A stretch of 64,000 nt of DNA from Desertivibrio insolitus (GTDB lineage Bacteria > Actinomycetota > Actinomycetes > Actinomycetales > Microbacteriaceae): positions 1-64,000 of the forward strand of contig NZ_JAFIQW010000001.1 of assembly GCF_017355965.1 (NCBI RefSeq), given 5' to 3'. Shown piece by piece: positions 1 through 12,164 of the stretch. Below the pieces are notes generated by a model that was not told the DNA's origin, searched no databases, and worked only from the letters and a program-made list of their open reading frames with translations. How positions within the stretch are numbered: position 1 is the stretch's first letter; the number at the start of each line of letters is the position of its first letter. Position numbers and translations under genes: made by a program.

Positions 1-79
1 CTCTGCATCACCGTTCGACTTGCATGTGTTAAGCACGCCGCCAGCGTTCGTCCTGAGCCAGGATCAAACTCTCCGTAAA
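1..79 (-). rRNA. rrs: 16S ribosomal RNA, 5' end only (partial)
   Basis: The reverse complement reads the universal 16S start (GAGTTTGATCCTGGCTCAG at about 74-56) followed by the actinobacterial helix with CTTAACACATGCAAGTCG. The gene runs leftwards out of the window, so only about 79 bases are present. The 5' end is placed at the TTTACGGAGAG that precedes the conserved start; the exact mature end is set by RNase processing and may differ by a few bases. Confidence 0.97.
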
Positions 80-490
80 AAACAAGTGCAACACAACGAC
101 CGGGAAAAGGCCGACCATGCTGCGAGTTTGATGCTGACTGAAGATCGTCATACTGACAATCAATCAATCCAAAGGAATCTCACACCCACTCAAAGAGCAG
201 GTGACGAGGTAATTGGCATTGACATTGTGCACGCTGTTGAGTTCTCAAGGATCGGACGCACCTGACCTTCACCACACCGAACACGGCATGCTGGCCTTCA
301 GGGCAACTATCCAACACCACTCCCAGGACCACCACACAGTGGCTATCCGTTCAGGAGGGCTGTCAATCGTAACTCCGATCTCCTCCGGCTCGCAAGATCC
401 GGACCGGACCCGAGGATCCGAAGGAGGGAGAGGATTGGTCCCGCTTGAGGCCGAGAAGCTCTTCCGCTTCCCGCACCTTTGGGGCGACGA
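80..490 (-). other. rRNA operon 5' leader (transcribed, processed)
   Basis: About 410 bases separate the predicted promoter (497-525) from the mature 16S start. No credible protein is encoded on either strand. The leader is AT-richer than the rest of the window between about 90 and 260. It carries the antitermination-type motif at 218-254 and presumably the 5' arm of the RNase III processing stem. Its 3' partner would lie beyond the window, so the stem cannot be checked here. Confidence 0.7.
218..254 (-). promoter_or_regulatory. rRNA leader motif with boxA-like antitermination element
   Basis: On the minus strand this reads CCTTGAGAACTCAACAGCG followed by TGCACAATGTCAATGCC. TTGAGAACTCAA-type sequences are the usual boxA region of actinobacterial rRNA leaders and spacers, where NusB/NusE/NusA assemble to prevent Rho-dependent termination. 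The family assignment is by recognition; boundaries are approximate. Confidence 0.6.
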
Positions 491-496
491 GTAAAT

Positions 497-525
497 ACTT
501 TAGGTCGCTCCGCGGCGACGAGCAA
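497..525 (-). promoter_or_regulatory. Predicted rRNA promoter
   Basis: On the minus strand a -35 TTGCTC (520-525), a 17-base spacer and a -10 TAAAGT (497-502) are followed by a predicted start near 490. It is the best sigma-70-type promoter in the 1-kb region upstream of 16S. A second partial match (TTGACG on the minus strand at 924-929) lacks a good -10. Confidence 0.55.
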
Positions 526-1070
526 GCCAGGCGCATCCCGGGCGTGTCGCGCCTGTCGACAGCGGTCGCGGGAAGCGCGGCTTCACCGGGGCGGCGCAGC
601 GAGCGGAGCACCCGAGAGCACCGCGTCGATCGCTCCCCCCGGAGCCAGCCCGCGAGCGCGAAGCGGGAGGAGCCGGCGCGGTACTGGGAACCGCTGCGCT
701 CGGTCGAGCAAGCCCCGGGCGGGCGGGCGCTTCCCTCACCCGGGTACGGCATTCAGCGCGACCATCCCGATTCGCGGACCCCTCCATGCGGGCAGACCGG
801 GCGGGTATCCCCTCGCTCGGACAGCCATGGATGAGCGACAGCCCGGAACCACTGAACACCCCGCCCGAGCGGATTCGCGCCGTCGGCCCCACCCGACACG
901 GCACCAAGCCGTCGCATAATGACCGTCAAACGTGCTCGAGCAGGTGGAGCACCCACTCCCCCGGATGCTGACGGCATCGAGCCGCGCTCGAGTCTCGGAC
1001 GGTGGACTCCGCGCGCACCCGAGCAACGCTTCCCCGATTGGGCGCGGCGCATCCGAACGGATCGGACCCG
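526..1070. other. Non-coding gap upstream of the rRNA promoter
   Basis: About 545 bases between the predicted rRNA promoter and the end of yaaA. Several overlapping open frames exist on both strands but none has a recognisable protein, Shine-Dalgarno sequence or consistent codon use. Possible additional rRNA promoters or Fis/UP-like elements cannot be identified with confidence. A short inverted repeat (ATCCG/CGGAT) near 1050 may help end yaaA transcription. Confidence 0.5.
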
Positions 1071-1817
1071 CTAGACCGTGAGCTCGAGCACGCCGGGTTC
1101 GACGATGCGCAACTCGATGCCGGCGGTCGCCGCCCAGGCGATGAGCTGGTCCACGTCGTCGGTGACGGTCCCGCTCTCGAGCAGGGCCCGGACGAACTCG
1201 CCCTTGCCCTTCTTGTTGAAGTGATTGAGCGCCCGCTTACGCCCGTCCTTACCGACGGAGACGACGCGGACGTAGAACACGTCGTCGCGCTGCGGCGCGG
1301 GACCGAGCTTGACGTACGACTCGCTGCGCAGATCGAGCATCAGCCCCGGCGTCGCGGCCAGCACGTCGGCGACCGGCTGCTTCCACAGCTGTGCGATGCG
1401 GACCTCGGGCAGCTTCGAGTCGTGCGACAGACGGTAGGCGGGAATGGGATCGTCGGCTCCGAGCAGTCCGAAGAGCGCGGATGCCACGACGACGTGCTCC
1501 CCTGCCCGGCGCCGTGCTTCAGGCGTCAGGGTGCTCGCGTCGAGTGCGTCGTAGAGCACGCCCGTGTACCGCTCGAGCGCCGGCATCACCGGCGACGAGG
1601 TGACCGCTCGATTCCGTTCGATCTCGGCGCGACCGTTGGGCCCGAGCCCGAGCGCGGCGTTCGCAGCCGCGAGATTGCGGGACAGCTTGCGCAAGGCGGC
1701 AAGCGCCGTGCGCCGGGTCTTCGTCAGCGACGGGAACGAGAGCGCCTCGACCTCGAGCGAGGTACCCTCCGCTCCCCCGTCGCGCTTGGTCTCGCTCGGC
1801 GGCAGGATCAGCAGCAT
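1071..1817 (-). CDS. yaaA: Peroxide stress protein YaaA family (UPF0246)
   Basis: A 248-residue protein starting MLLILPPSETKRDGG, the signature N-terminus of the YaaA/DUF328 family; length is normal for the family. In Escherichia coli YaaA lowers free iron during hydrogen peroxide stress, limiting DNA and protein damage; the biochemical activity is not settled. It lies 72 bases downstream of atpC behind a strong terminator, so it probably has its own promoter or depends on read-through. The PPSETK motif at residues 6-11 is intact. Confidence 0.88.
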   Translation of the reverse strand: MLLILPPSETKRDGGAEGTSLEVEALSFPSLTKTRRTALAALRKLSRNLAAANAALGLGPNGRAEIERNRAVTSSPVMPALERYTGVLYDALDASTLTPEARRRAGEHVVVASALFGLLGADDPIPAYRLSHDSKLPEVRIAQLWKQPVADVLAATPGLMLDLRSESYVKLGPAPQRDDVFYVRVVSVGKDGRKRALNHFNKKGKGEFVRALLESGTVTDDVDQLIAWAATAGIELRIVEPGVLELTV

Positions 1818-1841
1818 TCGGATGCCTTCCGGACAGACGAA

Positions 1842-1870
1842 CGCGCCGAGGCGGTAGCCGCCTCGGCGCG
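1842..1870 (-). terminator. Terminator at the end of the ATP synthase operon
   Basis: Perfect 13-bp stem (CGCGCCGAGGCGG paired with CCGCCTCGGCGCG) with a 3-base loop, between the atpC stop and the yaaA start. On the minus strand it is followed by TTCGTCTGTCC, a weak U-rich stretch as is common in high-GC actinobacteria. Confidence 0.75.
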
Positions 1871-1889
1871 TGTCGTGTGTGATGTCGGG

Positions 1890-2150
1890 CTACGCCAGCG
1901 CGGCGTGGCGGGCGACGATCGTGACGGTGTCGTTCTCGACGGAGAGGAATCCGTCGGCGGCATCCGCCTTGATCCAGACTCCGTCGGTGCCCTTCACGCG
2001 CACCTCGCCGGCGCCGAGGATCGCGAGGATCGGCTCGTGCCCGGGCAGGATGCCGATCTCGCCCTCCGTGGTGCGGGCCGACACCTGCGTGGCAGGGCCG
2101 GTCCAGACCTCGGCGTCAGCGGAGACGACGCTCACCGTGAGCTCGGCCAT
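1890..2150 (-). CDS. atpC: F1Fo ATP synthase epsilon subunit (short form)
   Basis: An 86-residue epsilon subunit, last gene of the atp operon, starting one base after atpD ends. The beta-sandwich domain is recognisable (GEIGILPGHEPILAIL at about residues 29-44), which binds the gamma subunit and c-ring in the rotor. Typical epsilon subunits are 120-140 residues with a C-terminal two-helix domain that can inhibit ATP hydrolysis; this one ends directly after the sandwich, so that domain is missing. Short epsilon forms are seen in other actinobacteria, so this is not evidence of a broken gene. Confidence 0.93.
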   Translation of the reverse strand: MAELTVSVVSADAEVWTGPATQVSARTTEGEIGILPGHEPILAILGAGEVRVKGTDGVWIKADAADGFLSVENDTVTIVARHAALA

Positions 2151-2151
2151 G

Positions 2152-4554
<2,403 letters not shown>

Positions 4555-4580
4555 TTATCTTCCCTGTCCTACCGTGCCGC

Positions 4581-6218
4581 TCAGCGTCGGCTCTTGACGA
4601 TGCGCTCCTGCTGGACGTCCTCGGGCTCGGCGGCCTCGAAGACCTCCTTGCCCACGGATGCCAGGGGCTTGCCCTCGCCCGTCTGGAACTCGAGCTTGAA
4701 CTTGTCGATCGCCTGCGTCAGCTCGCTGACGGTGTCGTCGTCGAGCACGTTGGTCTCGCGCAGGCGGTTGAGAACCTCGGTGTTGCGACCCAGGTAGTCG
4801 AGCAGCTCGCGCTCGAAGCGCAGGATGTCGGACACGGGGACCTCGTCGAGCTTGCCGTTGGTGCCGGCCCAGATCGAGACGACCTGCTGCTCGACCGGGT
4901 ACGGCGAGTACTGCGGCTGCTTGAGCAGCTCGGTCAGACGCTCACCGCGGGCGAGCTGGCGACGGCTGGCCGCGTCGAGGTCGGACGCGAACATCGCGAA
5001 GGCCTCGAGGGAGCGGTACTGCGACAGCTCGAGCTTAAGCGTTCCGGAGACCTTCTTGATGCTCTTGACCTGGGCGTCGCCGCCGACTCGCGAGACCGAG
5101 ATTCCGACGTCGACCGCGGGGCGCTGGTTGGCGTTGAAGAGGTCGGACTGCAGGAAGATCTGGCCGTCGGTGATCGAGATCACGTTGGTCGGGATGTAGG
5201 CCGAGACGTCGTTCGCCTTGGTCTCGATGATCGGGAGACCGGTCATCGATCCGGCGCCGAGCTCGTCGGAGAGCTTGGCGCAACGCTCCAGCAGACGGGA
5301 GTGCAGGTAGAACACGTCGCCGGGGTACGCCTCGCGGCCCGGCGGGCGGCGGAGCAGCAGCGACACGGCGCGGTAGGCCTCGGCCTGCTTCGACAGGTCG
5401 TCGAAGACGATGAGGACGTGCTTGCCGCCGTACATCCAGTGCTGGCCGATGGCAGAACCGGTGTAGGGGGCGAGGTACTTGAAGCCGGCCGGGTCGGAGG
5501 CGGGCGAGGCGACGATGGTGGTGTACTCCATCGCGCCGGCCTCCTCCAGCGCACCGCGGACGCCCGCGATGGTCGAGCCCTTCTGGCCGATCGCGACGTA
5601 GATGCAGCGCACCTGCTTGTTCGGGTCGCCCGACTCCCAGTTGGCCTTCTGGTTGAGGATCGTGTCGATCGCGATCGCGGTCTTGCCGGTCTGGCGGTCG
5701 CCGATGATGAGCTGACGCTGGCCGCGACCGATCGGGATCATGGCGTCGATCGCCTTGATGCCGGTCTGCATCGGCTCGTGCACGCTCTTACGCGCCATGA
5801 CGCCGGGCGCCTGGAGCTCGAGGGCGCGACGGCCCTCGCTCGCGATCTCGCCGAGTCCGTCGATCGGGTTGCCCAGCGGGTCGACGACGCGGCCGAGGTA
5901 GCCGTCGCCGACGGGGACCGAGAGGACCTCGCCGGTTCGGGTGACCTGCTGGCCCTCCTCGATGCCCGAGAACTCGCCCAGCACGATCGCGCCGATCTCG
6001 TCCTCGGTGAGGTTCTGCGCGAGACCGAGCGTGCCGTCCGCGAAGCGGATGAGCTCGTTGGCCATCACGTTGGGGAGGCCCTCGATGTGGGCGATGCCGT
6101 CGCCGGCATCCGTGACGACACCGACCTCGGTCGTCGTCGACTGGCTCGGCTCGTAGGACTTGACGAAGTCCTGCAGAGCCCCCCGGATCTCGTCCGGGCT
6201 GATGGTGATGTCTGCCAT
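4581..6218 (-). CDS. atpA: F1Fo ATP synthase alpha subunit
   Basis: A 545-residue regulatory alpha subunit of F1. The nucleotide-binding P-loop is [11 protein letters not shown] near residue 172, and the family signature [14 protein letters not shown] is present near residue 370. A C-terminal extension of about 30 residues beyond the Escherichia coli protein ([20 protein letters not shown]...) is typical of actinobacterial alpha subunits. Starts 26 bases after atpH. Confidence 0.97.
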   Translation of the reverse strand: MADITISPDEIRGALQDFVKSYEPSQSTTTEVGVVTDAGDGIAHIEGLPNVMANELIRFADGTLGLAQNLTEDEIGAIVLGEFSGIEEGQQVTRTGEVLSVPVGDGYLGRVVDPLGNPIDGLGEIASEGRRALELQAPGVMARKSVHEPMQTGIKAIDAMIPIGRGQRQLIIGDRQTGKTAIAIDTILNQKANWESGDPNKQVRCIYVAIGQKGSTIAGVRGALEEAGAMEYTTIVASPASDPAGFKYLAPYTGSAIGQHWMYGGKHVLIVFDDLSKQAEAYRAVSLLLRRPPGREAYPGDVFYLHSRLLERCAKLSDELGAGSMTGLPIIETKANDVSAYIPTNVISITDGQIFLQSDLFNANQRPAVDVGISVSRVGGDAQVKSIKKVSGTLKLELSQYRSLEAFAMFASDLDAASRRQLARGERLTELLKQPQYSPYPVEQQVVSIWAGTNGKLDEVPVSDILRFERELLDYLGRNTEVLNRLRETNVLDDDTVSELTQAIDKFKLEFQTGEGKPLASVGKEVFEAAEPEDVQQERIVKSRR

Positions 6219-6244
6219 CTCGATTCCTAACTGATGGTTCTCGC

Positions 6245-7033
6245 CTACGAGGCGAGCTGGAGCCTGAGGTCGTTCAGCTTCGACGCGACACTGCCGTCGA
6301 TGACGTCGTCGCCGATCTGCACGCGGACGCCCCCGATGAGGGACGGATCGATGAGCAGGTTGATGCGTACCGGCCGACCATACTTCGCGGCCAGTCCGGC
6401 GCGCAGGCGTTCCACCTGCTCGTTCGCCAGCGGCGCAGCGGAGGTGACCGTGGCGACCTGCATGCCCGAGTGGTCGGCGACGATGGCGGCCGCGTGACGG
6501 ACCGCCTCGCTCGTGCGACGCGAACCCGGGTGCTGCACGAGGTGCTGCACGATGGCGAGCGTGCCGGCGCCGGCCTTGCCCGCGAGCAGCGAGTCGACGA
6601 GGCGCACCTTCGACTGGGCGTCGCCCAGCCGCGACCCGAGCGCGAGCTCGAGGCGGGCGTCGCTCGCGACGGCCCGCTGGAAGGTGAACAGCTGCGACTC
6701 GATCGACTCGCCCTCGGGAGCGGCCGAAGCGACGGCGCGGAAGCCGAGCTCCTCGAGCCCCTCGACGAGTTCGTTCTGCGACGACCAGCGCTGGCTCACC
6801 GCGACGGTGAGCACTCGCCGCGCCTCCGCGTCGATCGACGCGAAGATGCGGTCGACGATGCCGCCCTTGTCGGCCCCGCCGATCGCTGGATCGGCGAGCA
6901 CGTTGCGCAGCTGCGCCGACCCGTCGATCACGCGGACGGCCGCGAGGATGTCAGCACCCGTCGCCGGCGTGACGGCGCCCGATTCGAGCGCCGCACGCGA
7001 GGCGGCGAGTGCTTCCCTACTGGCGGAGCCCAT
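6245..7033 (-). CDS. atpH: F1Fo ATP synthase delta subunit
   Basis: A 262-residue delta subunit, the peripheral-stalk piece that fixes F1 to the b subunits. The conserved C-terminal part includes [19 protein letters not shown] and ends in [18 protein letters not shown]. It is about 85 residues longer than the enterobacterial protein, as usual in actinobacteria, where the N-terminal part is enlarged. The ATG at 7033 abuts the atpF stop, so the two are translationally coupled. Confidence 0.95.
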   Translation of the reverse strand: MGSASREALAASRAALESGAVTPATGADILAAVRVIDGSAQLRNVLADPAIGGADKGGIVDRIFASIDAEARRVLTVAVSQRWSSQNELVEGLEELGFRAVASAAPEGESIESQLFTFQRAVASDARLELALGSRLGDAQSKVRLVDSLLAGKAGAGTLAIVQHLVQHPGSRRTSEAVRHAAAIVADHSGMQVATVTSAAPLANEQVERLRAGLAAKYGRPVRINLLIDPSLIGGVRVQIGDDVIDGSVASKLNDLRLQLAS

Positions 7034-7627
7034 TCAGATTCCCGCCTTGCCTCGCTGCACGGCGACGGAGCCACCGGTGGCGGAAGCCGCCTCGGAGGCC
7101 TCGAGGTCCGCGAGGAACCGGTCGACCAGGGCCGTCGAGCGACGGTCGTCGGTGAGCGACTCACCGATGACGCCGCCGGCGAGCTGGATCGCGAGCGATC
7201 CGACCTCACCGCGGAGGGAGTGCAGCGCCGCCTGGCGCTCCGCCTCGATCTGCGCGTGGGCGTTCGCCGTGATGCGGGCGGCCTCGGCGTTCGCCTGCTC
7301 CTTGAGCTCGGCGAGGATCTTGGCGCCCTCCTGGCGGGCCTGCTCGCGGATGCCCGCGGCCTCCTGGCGAGCCTCGGCCAGCAGACGGTTGTACTCGTCG
7401 AGCTGCTTCTGGGCTTCGGCCTGGGCGTTCTCGGCACGCTCGATGCCGCCCTCGATGACGTTGCGACGCTGGTCGAGGATCTTCGTGAAACGCGGGACCG
7501 CGTAGAACACGAAGAAGCCGACGATCAGCAGGAACGGTACGAGCGACCAGACGATGTCGTAGATAGCGGGGAGGAAGATCCCGATTCCCTCGGGCGCCTC
7601 ACCCTCCGCCAGAACGGTGATCGGCAT
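7034..7627 (-). CDS. atpF: F1Fo ATP synthase b subunit
   Basis: A 197-residue b subunit with one N-terminal membrane segment (about residues 20-45, VWSLVPFLLIVGFFVFYAVP) followed by a long charged helix rich in Ala, Glu, Gln and Arg that dimerises to form the peripheral stalk. Eight bases separate it from atpE. Length is normal for the family. Confidence 0.95.
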   Translation of the reverse strand: MPITVLAEGEAPEGIGIFLPAIYDIVWSLVPFLLIVGFFVFYAVPRFTKILDQRRNVIEGGIERAENAQAEAQKQLDEYNRLLAEARQEAAGIREQARQEGAKILAELKEQANAEAARITANAHAQIEAERQAALHSLRGEVGSLAIQLAGGVIGESLTDDRRSTALVDRFLADLEASEAASATGGSVAVQRGKAGI

Positions 7628-7635
7628 CAGGTTCC

Positions 7636-8722
<1,087 letters not shown>

Positions 8723-8830
8723 CGCTATCTCCTGTATCTGGGCGCAGTCCCCGGGACGCGCGGATTATCGTGGTGGTTCTTCGCGCTCCGGAACGGGCGC
8801 GGCGTAGTCGCAGGAAACTCTACCAAGAGT

Positions 8831-8882
8831 TGCAGTTACCGGAACTGCACGCTGTGCAAGGTCTTCTACGGCCCGTAGAAGA
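8831..8882 (-). other. Two consecutive hairpins between atpI and atpB
   Basis: Going in the direction of transcription, a perfect 9-bp stem (TCTTCTACG/CGTAGAAGA, 8862-8882, 3-base loop) directly follows the atpI stop, then a 7-bp stem TGCAGTT/AACTGCA (8831-8849, 5-base loop). Neither has a U tract. They could be processing sites, partial terminators or stability elements that set atpI apart from the highly expressed structural genes. Confidence 0.5.
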
Positions 8883-8895
8883 GTCTAGCGGGCAC

Positions 8896-9399
8896 TCAGG
8901 GGTGCTGCCCACCGTCATCCGTCGTCCTCGCCTCGGTCGAGGCGCTTCCGGGAGTCGGCGCGGCCTTCGCGGCCTGGGCCTGCTTGAGGCCGGCGACGTA
9001 GGTCTCCTTGGTGCCGAGCACGGCGACGACGTCGGCCCCCACGCTCAGCACGACGGCGGCGAGCACGCAGATCAGCAGCACCGTCGGCTGCACGAAGGGC
9101 GCGTCGCGCAGCAGCACCATCGCGAGCACGAACACCGCGAACTTGGCGATCCAGCCGCCGAGGATGACGGCGTAGAACAGCGGGCTCGCCGGGTCGTGCC
9201 GGGTGAGGCGGATGCCGAGCAGCACCGTGCCCGCGGACATCGACGTGAAGAACGCGGCGATGAGCCCGCCGATGACGGCGCTGATGACGCCGTCGGTTCC
9301 GGCGACCACTCCCCCGACGACGGCGCCGATCAGGGCGACCGCTCCGGCGACGGCGAGTCCGAACCAGAGGGCGCGGCGGAAGGCGAGGGTGTCGTTCAT
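8896..9399 (-). CDS. AtpI-like small membrane protein upstream of the ATP synthase genes
   Basis: A 167-residue protein with about four membrane segments in its first 125 residues (LWFGLAVAGAVALIGAVVGG is the first) and a hydrophilic C-terminal tail rich in Ala, Thr, Pro. Sequence similarity to AtpI cannot be judged by eye, but it occupies the atpI position found in actinobacteria, between the wecA-like gene and atpB. AtpI is thought to help c-ring assembly. Its ATG overlaps the wecA-like stop codon (ATGA). The ATG at 9399 is chosen over the long upstream open frame, which has no homology. Confidence 0.75.
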   Translation of the reverse strand: MNDTLAFRRALWFGLAVAGAVALIGAVVGGVVAGTDGVISAVIGGLIAAFFTSMSAGTVLLGIRLTRHDPASPLFYAVILGGWIAKFAVFVLAMVLLRDAPFVQPTVLLICVLAAVVLSVGADVVAVLGTKETYVAGLKQAQAAKAAPTPGSASTEARTTDDGGQHP

Positions 9400-10667
9400 C
9401 GGGTTCCTTCTGGGCGGATGATCGGGATCGAGCCGGTCACGGCCCGTTCGTGCTCGGCGACGATGCGCTGCTCGTCGTGGTCCTCGAGCGGCGCGGCCGC
9501 GTCGAGCCCGTCGAACTCGGGCGAGGGGCCGACCGGCTCGTGGTCGCGGCGGCTCTGGGCGAGGTACTCGACGGCCTTGCGGCGCGAGAGCGGGGCGAGT
9601 GTCACGACGGTGCAGATCAGCAGCCCGATCGCGATGAAGGCGACGGCCCACCACCACACGGTGACGAGGAACAGCAGGCAGCCGACGGAGACGACGGTCG
9701 TCCAGGCGTAGAAGATGAGCACCGCGTGCAGGTGGGAGTGCCCCATGTCGAGCAGCCGGTGGTGCAGGTGTTTGCGGTCGGCGGAGAACGGCGACTTGCC
9801 GGCGAGCAGGCGGCGCACGATCGCGAGGCCGAAGTCGAGCAGCGGCACGACGAGCACGGCGAACGGCAGCACGATCGGGATGAACGCGGGCAGCAGGAGG
9901 CTCGCGTCGTCGCCGAGGAAGATCGGGTCGATCTGACCTGTGACGCTCATCGCGCTGGCCGCCATGAGCAGGCCGACGAGCATCGAGCCGGCGTCGCCCA
10001 TGAAGAGCTTCGCGCGGTGCCAGTTGAGCGGCAGGAAGCCGGCGCACGCCCCGAGCAGGATGACGCTCGTCAGCGAGGCGAGGTTGAAGTACTCGGTGTC
10101 GCCGATGACGCGGGACAGGATGTACGTGTAGAGAAAGAAGACGGAGTTCGCGATGATCGCGACTCCGGCGACGAGGCCGTCGAGCCCGTCGATGAAGTTG
10201 ATCGCATTCATCACGAGCACGATCGCGAGCACGCTGAGGGCGAGGCTGAGGTACGGCGGCAGGATCGTGATGCCGTTGATCGGCAGCGAGACGATCGCGA
10301 TGCCCTGCCAGACGAGGATGCCCGCGGCGATCATCTGACCGGCGAGCTTCGTCAGCCAGTCGAGGTCCCAGATGTCGTCGGCGACGCCGACGAGCACGAC
10401 GACGAGCGCGCCGCCGAGCAGTCCGAGCGCGGGGCCGGGATCGACGAAGACGAGGTCGAAGAACTCGTCCTGCGACGCGACGAGGAACGCGACGACGATC
10501 CCCAGGAACATCGCGACCCCGCCGAGGCGCGGGGTCGGGCGGGTGTGCACGTCGCGCTCGCGGATCGCCGGGTAGAGCCGGTAGCGATGGCTCAGCCGCC
10601 AGATCACCGCCGCGAAGACGAGTGCGATGAGGAAGGCGATGCCGGCGACGAGGGCGTAGCGGGTCAT
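9396..10667 (-). CDS. WecA/TagO/MraY-type undecaprenyl-phosphate sugar-1-phosphate transferase
   Basis: A 423-residue polytopic membrane protein of the glycosyltransferase-4 family, which moves a sugar-1-phosphate (often GlcNAc-1-P) from a UDP-sugar to undecaprenyl phosphate at the start of wall polymer or glycan synthesis. Motifs seen: PTPRLGGVAMFLG, VADDIWDLDWL (catalytic Asp pair), NAINFIDGLDGLVAG, FMGDAGSMLVG and the histidine motif KHLHHRLLDMGHS. About ten membrane helices and a hydrophilic tail from about residue 365. In mycobacteria the equivalent gene at this locus is wecA/rfe. Start ATG overlaps the sua5 stop by four bases. Confidence 0.92.
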   Translation of the reverse strand: MTRYALVAGIAFLIALVFAAVIWRLSHRYRLYPAIRERDVHTRPTPRLGGVAMFLGIVVAFLVASQDEFFDLVFVDPGPALGLLGGALVVVLVGVADDIWDLDWLTKLAGQMIAAGILVWQGIAIVSLPINGITILPPYLSLALSVLAIVLVMNAINFIDGLDGLVAGVAIIANSVFFLYTYILSRVIGDTEYFNLASLTSVILLGACAGFLPLNWHRAKLFMGDAGSMLVGLLMAASAMSVTGQIDPIFLGDDASLLLPAFIPIVLPFAVLVVPLLDFGLAIVRRLLAGKSPFSADRKHLHHRLLDMGHSHLHAVLIFYAWTTVVSVGCLLFLVTVWWWAVAFIAIGLLICTVVTLAPLSRRKAVEYLAQSRRDHEPVGPSPEFDGLDAAAPLEDHDEQRIVAEHERAVTGSIPIIRPEGTR

Positions 10668-11353
10668 GTGGCGTCGGTCTCGAGCGCGTCGCCCACCACG
10701 TCGCGGATCGCCTCGTCGGAGATCACGCCGTGGCGCACGATGCGCAGGCCGCCGCGCCCGGCGGAGAACCGGACGGCGTCGACGATCGTCGAGCTGTCGC
10801 GGCCGGAGTCCTGCTCGTAGTCCGTTCCCGCTCCCCCGTCGTTCAGGTACACGGCGATCGAGTCGCCGAGCATCGCCTGCGCGTCGGCCGCGGTACGGGC
10901 GGCGGGGGCACCGGTCTTGTTCGCGGACGACACGGCGAGCGGGCCGGTCTCGCGGAGGAGTTCGAGGGCGACGGGGTTCTTCGGCACGCGCAGGGCGACG
11001 GTGCCCTGGGTCTCGCCGATGTCCCAGTCGAGCGTCTGGCGCTGCGGAAGGATCACCGTGAGTCCTCCCGGCCAGAACGCGCGCACGAGGTCGAGCACCT
11101 TCTCGGGCACCCGCTCGGCGAGGGCGCCGAGCGACGCCTCGTCGGGGATGAGCACCGGGGGCGGGGACGTGCGTCCGCGCCCCTTGGCGTCGAGCAGCCG
11201 CTGCACCGCGTCGGGCGAGAACGCGTCGGCGGCGACGCCGTAGACGGTGTCGGTGGGGATGACGACGAGCTCGCCGCGTCCGATCGCCTGACGCGCGAGC
11301 CGCATTCCGGTGAGCAGCTCGGTGGGATTCGAGCAGTCGTAGACCTCTGCCAT
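10664..11353 (-). CDS. L-threonylcarbamoyladenylate synthase (Sua5/YrdC/YwlC family)
   Basis: A 229-residue enzyme that makes threonylcarbamoyl-AMP from threonine, bicarbonate and ATP for t6A37 modification of ANN-decoding tRNAs. Motifs: VVIPTDTVYGVAADAF near residue 31, LLDAKGRGRTSPPPVLI (substrate-binding Lys/Arg loop) and PLAVSSANKTG. Length fits the YwlC-domain-only group rather than the longer Sua5 with extra C-terminal domain, but with a tail. First gene of the run that continues to the ATP synthase; divergent from the HAD gene. Confidence 0.93.
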   Translation of the reverse strand: MAEVYDCSNPTELLTGMRLARQAIGRGELVVIPTDTVYGVAADAFSPDAVQRLLDAKGRGRTSPPPVLIPDEASLGALAERVPEKVLDLVRAFWPGGLTVILPQRQTLDWDIGETQGTVALRVPKNPVALELLRETGPLAVSSANKTGAPAARTAADAQAMLGDSIAVYLNDGGAGTDYEQDSGRDSSTIVDAVRFSAGRGGLRIVRHGVISDEAIRDVVGDALETDAT

Positions 11354-11421
11354 GACGAGCCAATCGTAGTCCGGGTAGCGTGAGAAGGATCGTGGCCACC
11401 CGCCGCGGCGGAAAGGAACGG

Positions 11422-12051
11422 ATGCCGCTGCTCTTCGTCTTCGACATGGACGACGTGCTCTACCGCTACGACTTCCGGGTGCGCATGGCGCACCTGACGG
11501 AGCATCTGGGCTACGACCTCGACGAACTCCGGCGGCGCTGGTGGCACGAGGACGGCGAGTTGAAGGCCGAGGCCGGCGGCTTCGCCGACGCCGACGAGTA
11601 CCTGTCGGCCTTCCAGCGCGCCATGGAGTCGGACATCTCGGCCGAGGACTGGATCCGGTACCGCTCGAACGGCATGACGCCCGACCACGAGTCCATCGCC
11701 GCCGCCGCCCGCGCCGCCGAGCTCGGCGACGTCACGCTGCTGACCAACAACGGCCCGCTGCTCGGCAAGTACCTGCCGACGGTCGCGCCGCTGCTCGTGC
11801 CGATCTTCGGCGAGCACCTGCACACGTCGAGCGAGTACGGGGCCCGTAAGCCCGATCCCAAGGTGTTCGAGCGGGCGATCGCGGCGCACGGGGGCCGGCC
11901 CGAGACGACGTTCTTCGCGGACGACCTGCAGATCAACGTCGACGGGGCGCGCTCGATCGGCGTCACGGCACACCGGTACGACGGGGACGCCGCCGCCCTG
12001 CTCACGGCGATCGAGGAGTTCGCGCGGGAGCGCGGACGGCTGGCGTCGTAG
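11422..12051 (+). CDS. HAD-superfamily hydrolase
   Basis: A 209-residue hydrolase with all four HAD motifs: VFDMDDVLYRYD (nucleophile Asp, residues 5-16), LLTNNGP (motif II), KPDPKVFE (motif III lysine) and FFADDLQINVDGA (motif IV). The helical cap suggests a small phosphorylated substrate, which I cannot name. The ATG at 11422 is preferred because GGAAAGGA lies just upstream; an in-frame GTG at 11380 would add 14 Arg-rich residues. It is the only plus-strand gene inside the conserved minus-strand block, inserted between sua5 and prmC. Confidence 0.85.
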   Translation: MPLLFVFDMDDVLYRYDFRVRMAHLTEHLGYDLDELRRRWWHEDGELKAEAGGFADADEYLSAFQRAMESDISAEDWIRYRSNGMTPDHESIAAAARAAELGDVTLLTNNGPLLGKYLPTVAPLLVPIFGEHLHTSSEYGARKPDPKVFERAIAAHGGRPETTFFADDLQINVDGARSIGVTAHRYDGDAAALLTAIEEFARERGRLAS

Positions 12052-12078
12052 GGCGGGCGTGAGGGGCCGCGCGGGTGC

Positions 12079-12112
12079 GCGGCCTCACGGGGTGCGCGGC
12101 CTCACGGGGTGC
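12079..12112. repeat. 17-bp tandem duplication
   Basis: Two perfect head-to-tail copies of GCGGCCTCACGGGGTGC (12079-12095 and 12096-12112) lie in the gap between the convergent HAD and prmC genes, next to the REP-like palindrome. Confidence 0.8.
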
Positions 12113-12115
12113 GAG

Positions 12116-12150
12116 GGTCTCGATACGCGCGCTGTGCGCGCTACTCGACC
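12116..12150. repeat. REP-like palindromic element
   Basis: An imperfect palindrome: left arm GGTCTCGATACGCGCGC, right arm GCGCGCTACTCGACC (reverse complement GGTCGAGTAGCGCGC). It lies between convergent genes. The right arm matches the two direct repeats at 34260-34295. Elements with this GGTCTCGATACGC...CTACTCGACC look recur in intergenic regions of Microbacteriaceae, from general familiarity. Confidence 0.7.
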
Positions 12151-12164
12151 GACGGGTGGGCGGG

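Noticed and set aside
901-929. Second rRNA promoter with TTGACG at 924-929 (minus strand)
   Set aside because: The -35 is good, but at 17-18 bases the -10 position reads TGGTGC-like sequence; too weak to call.
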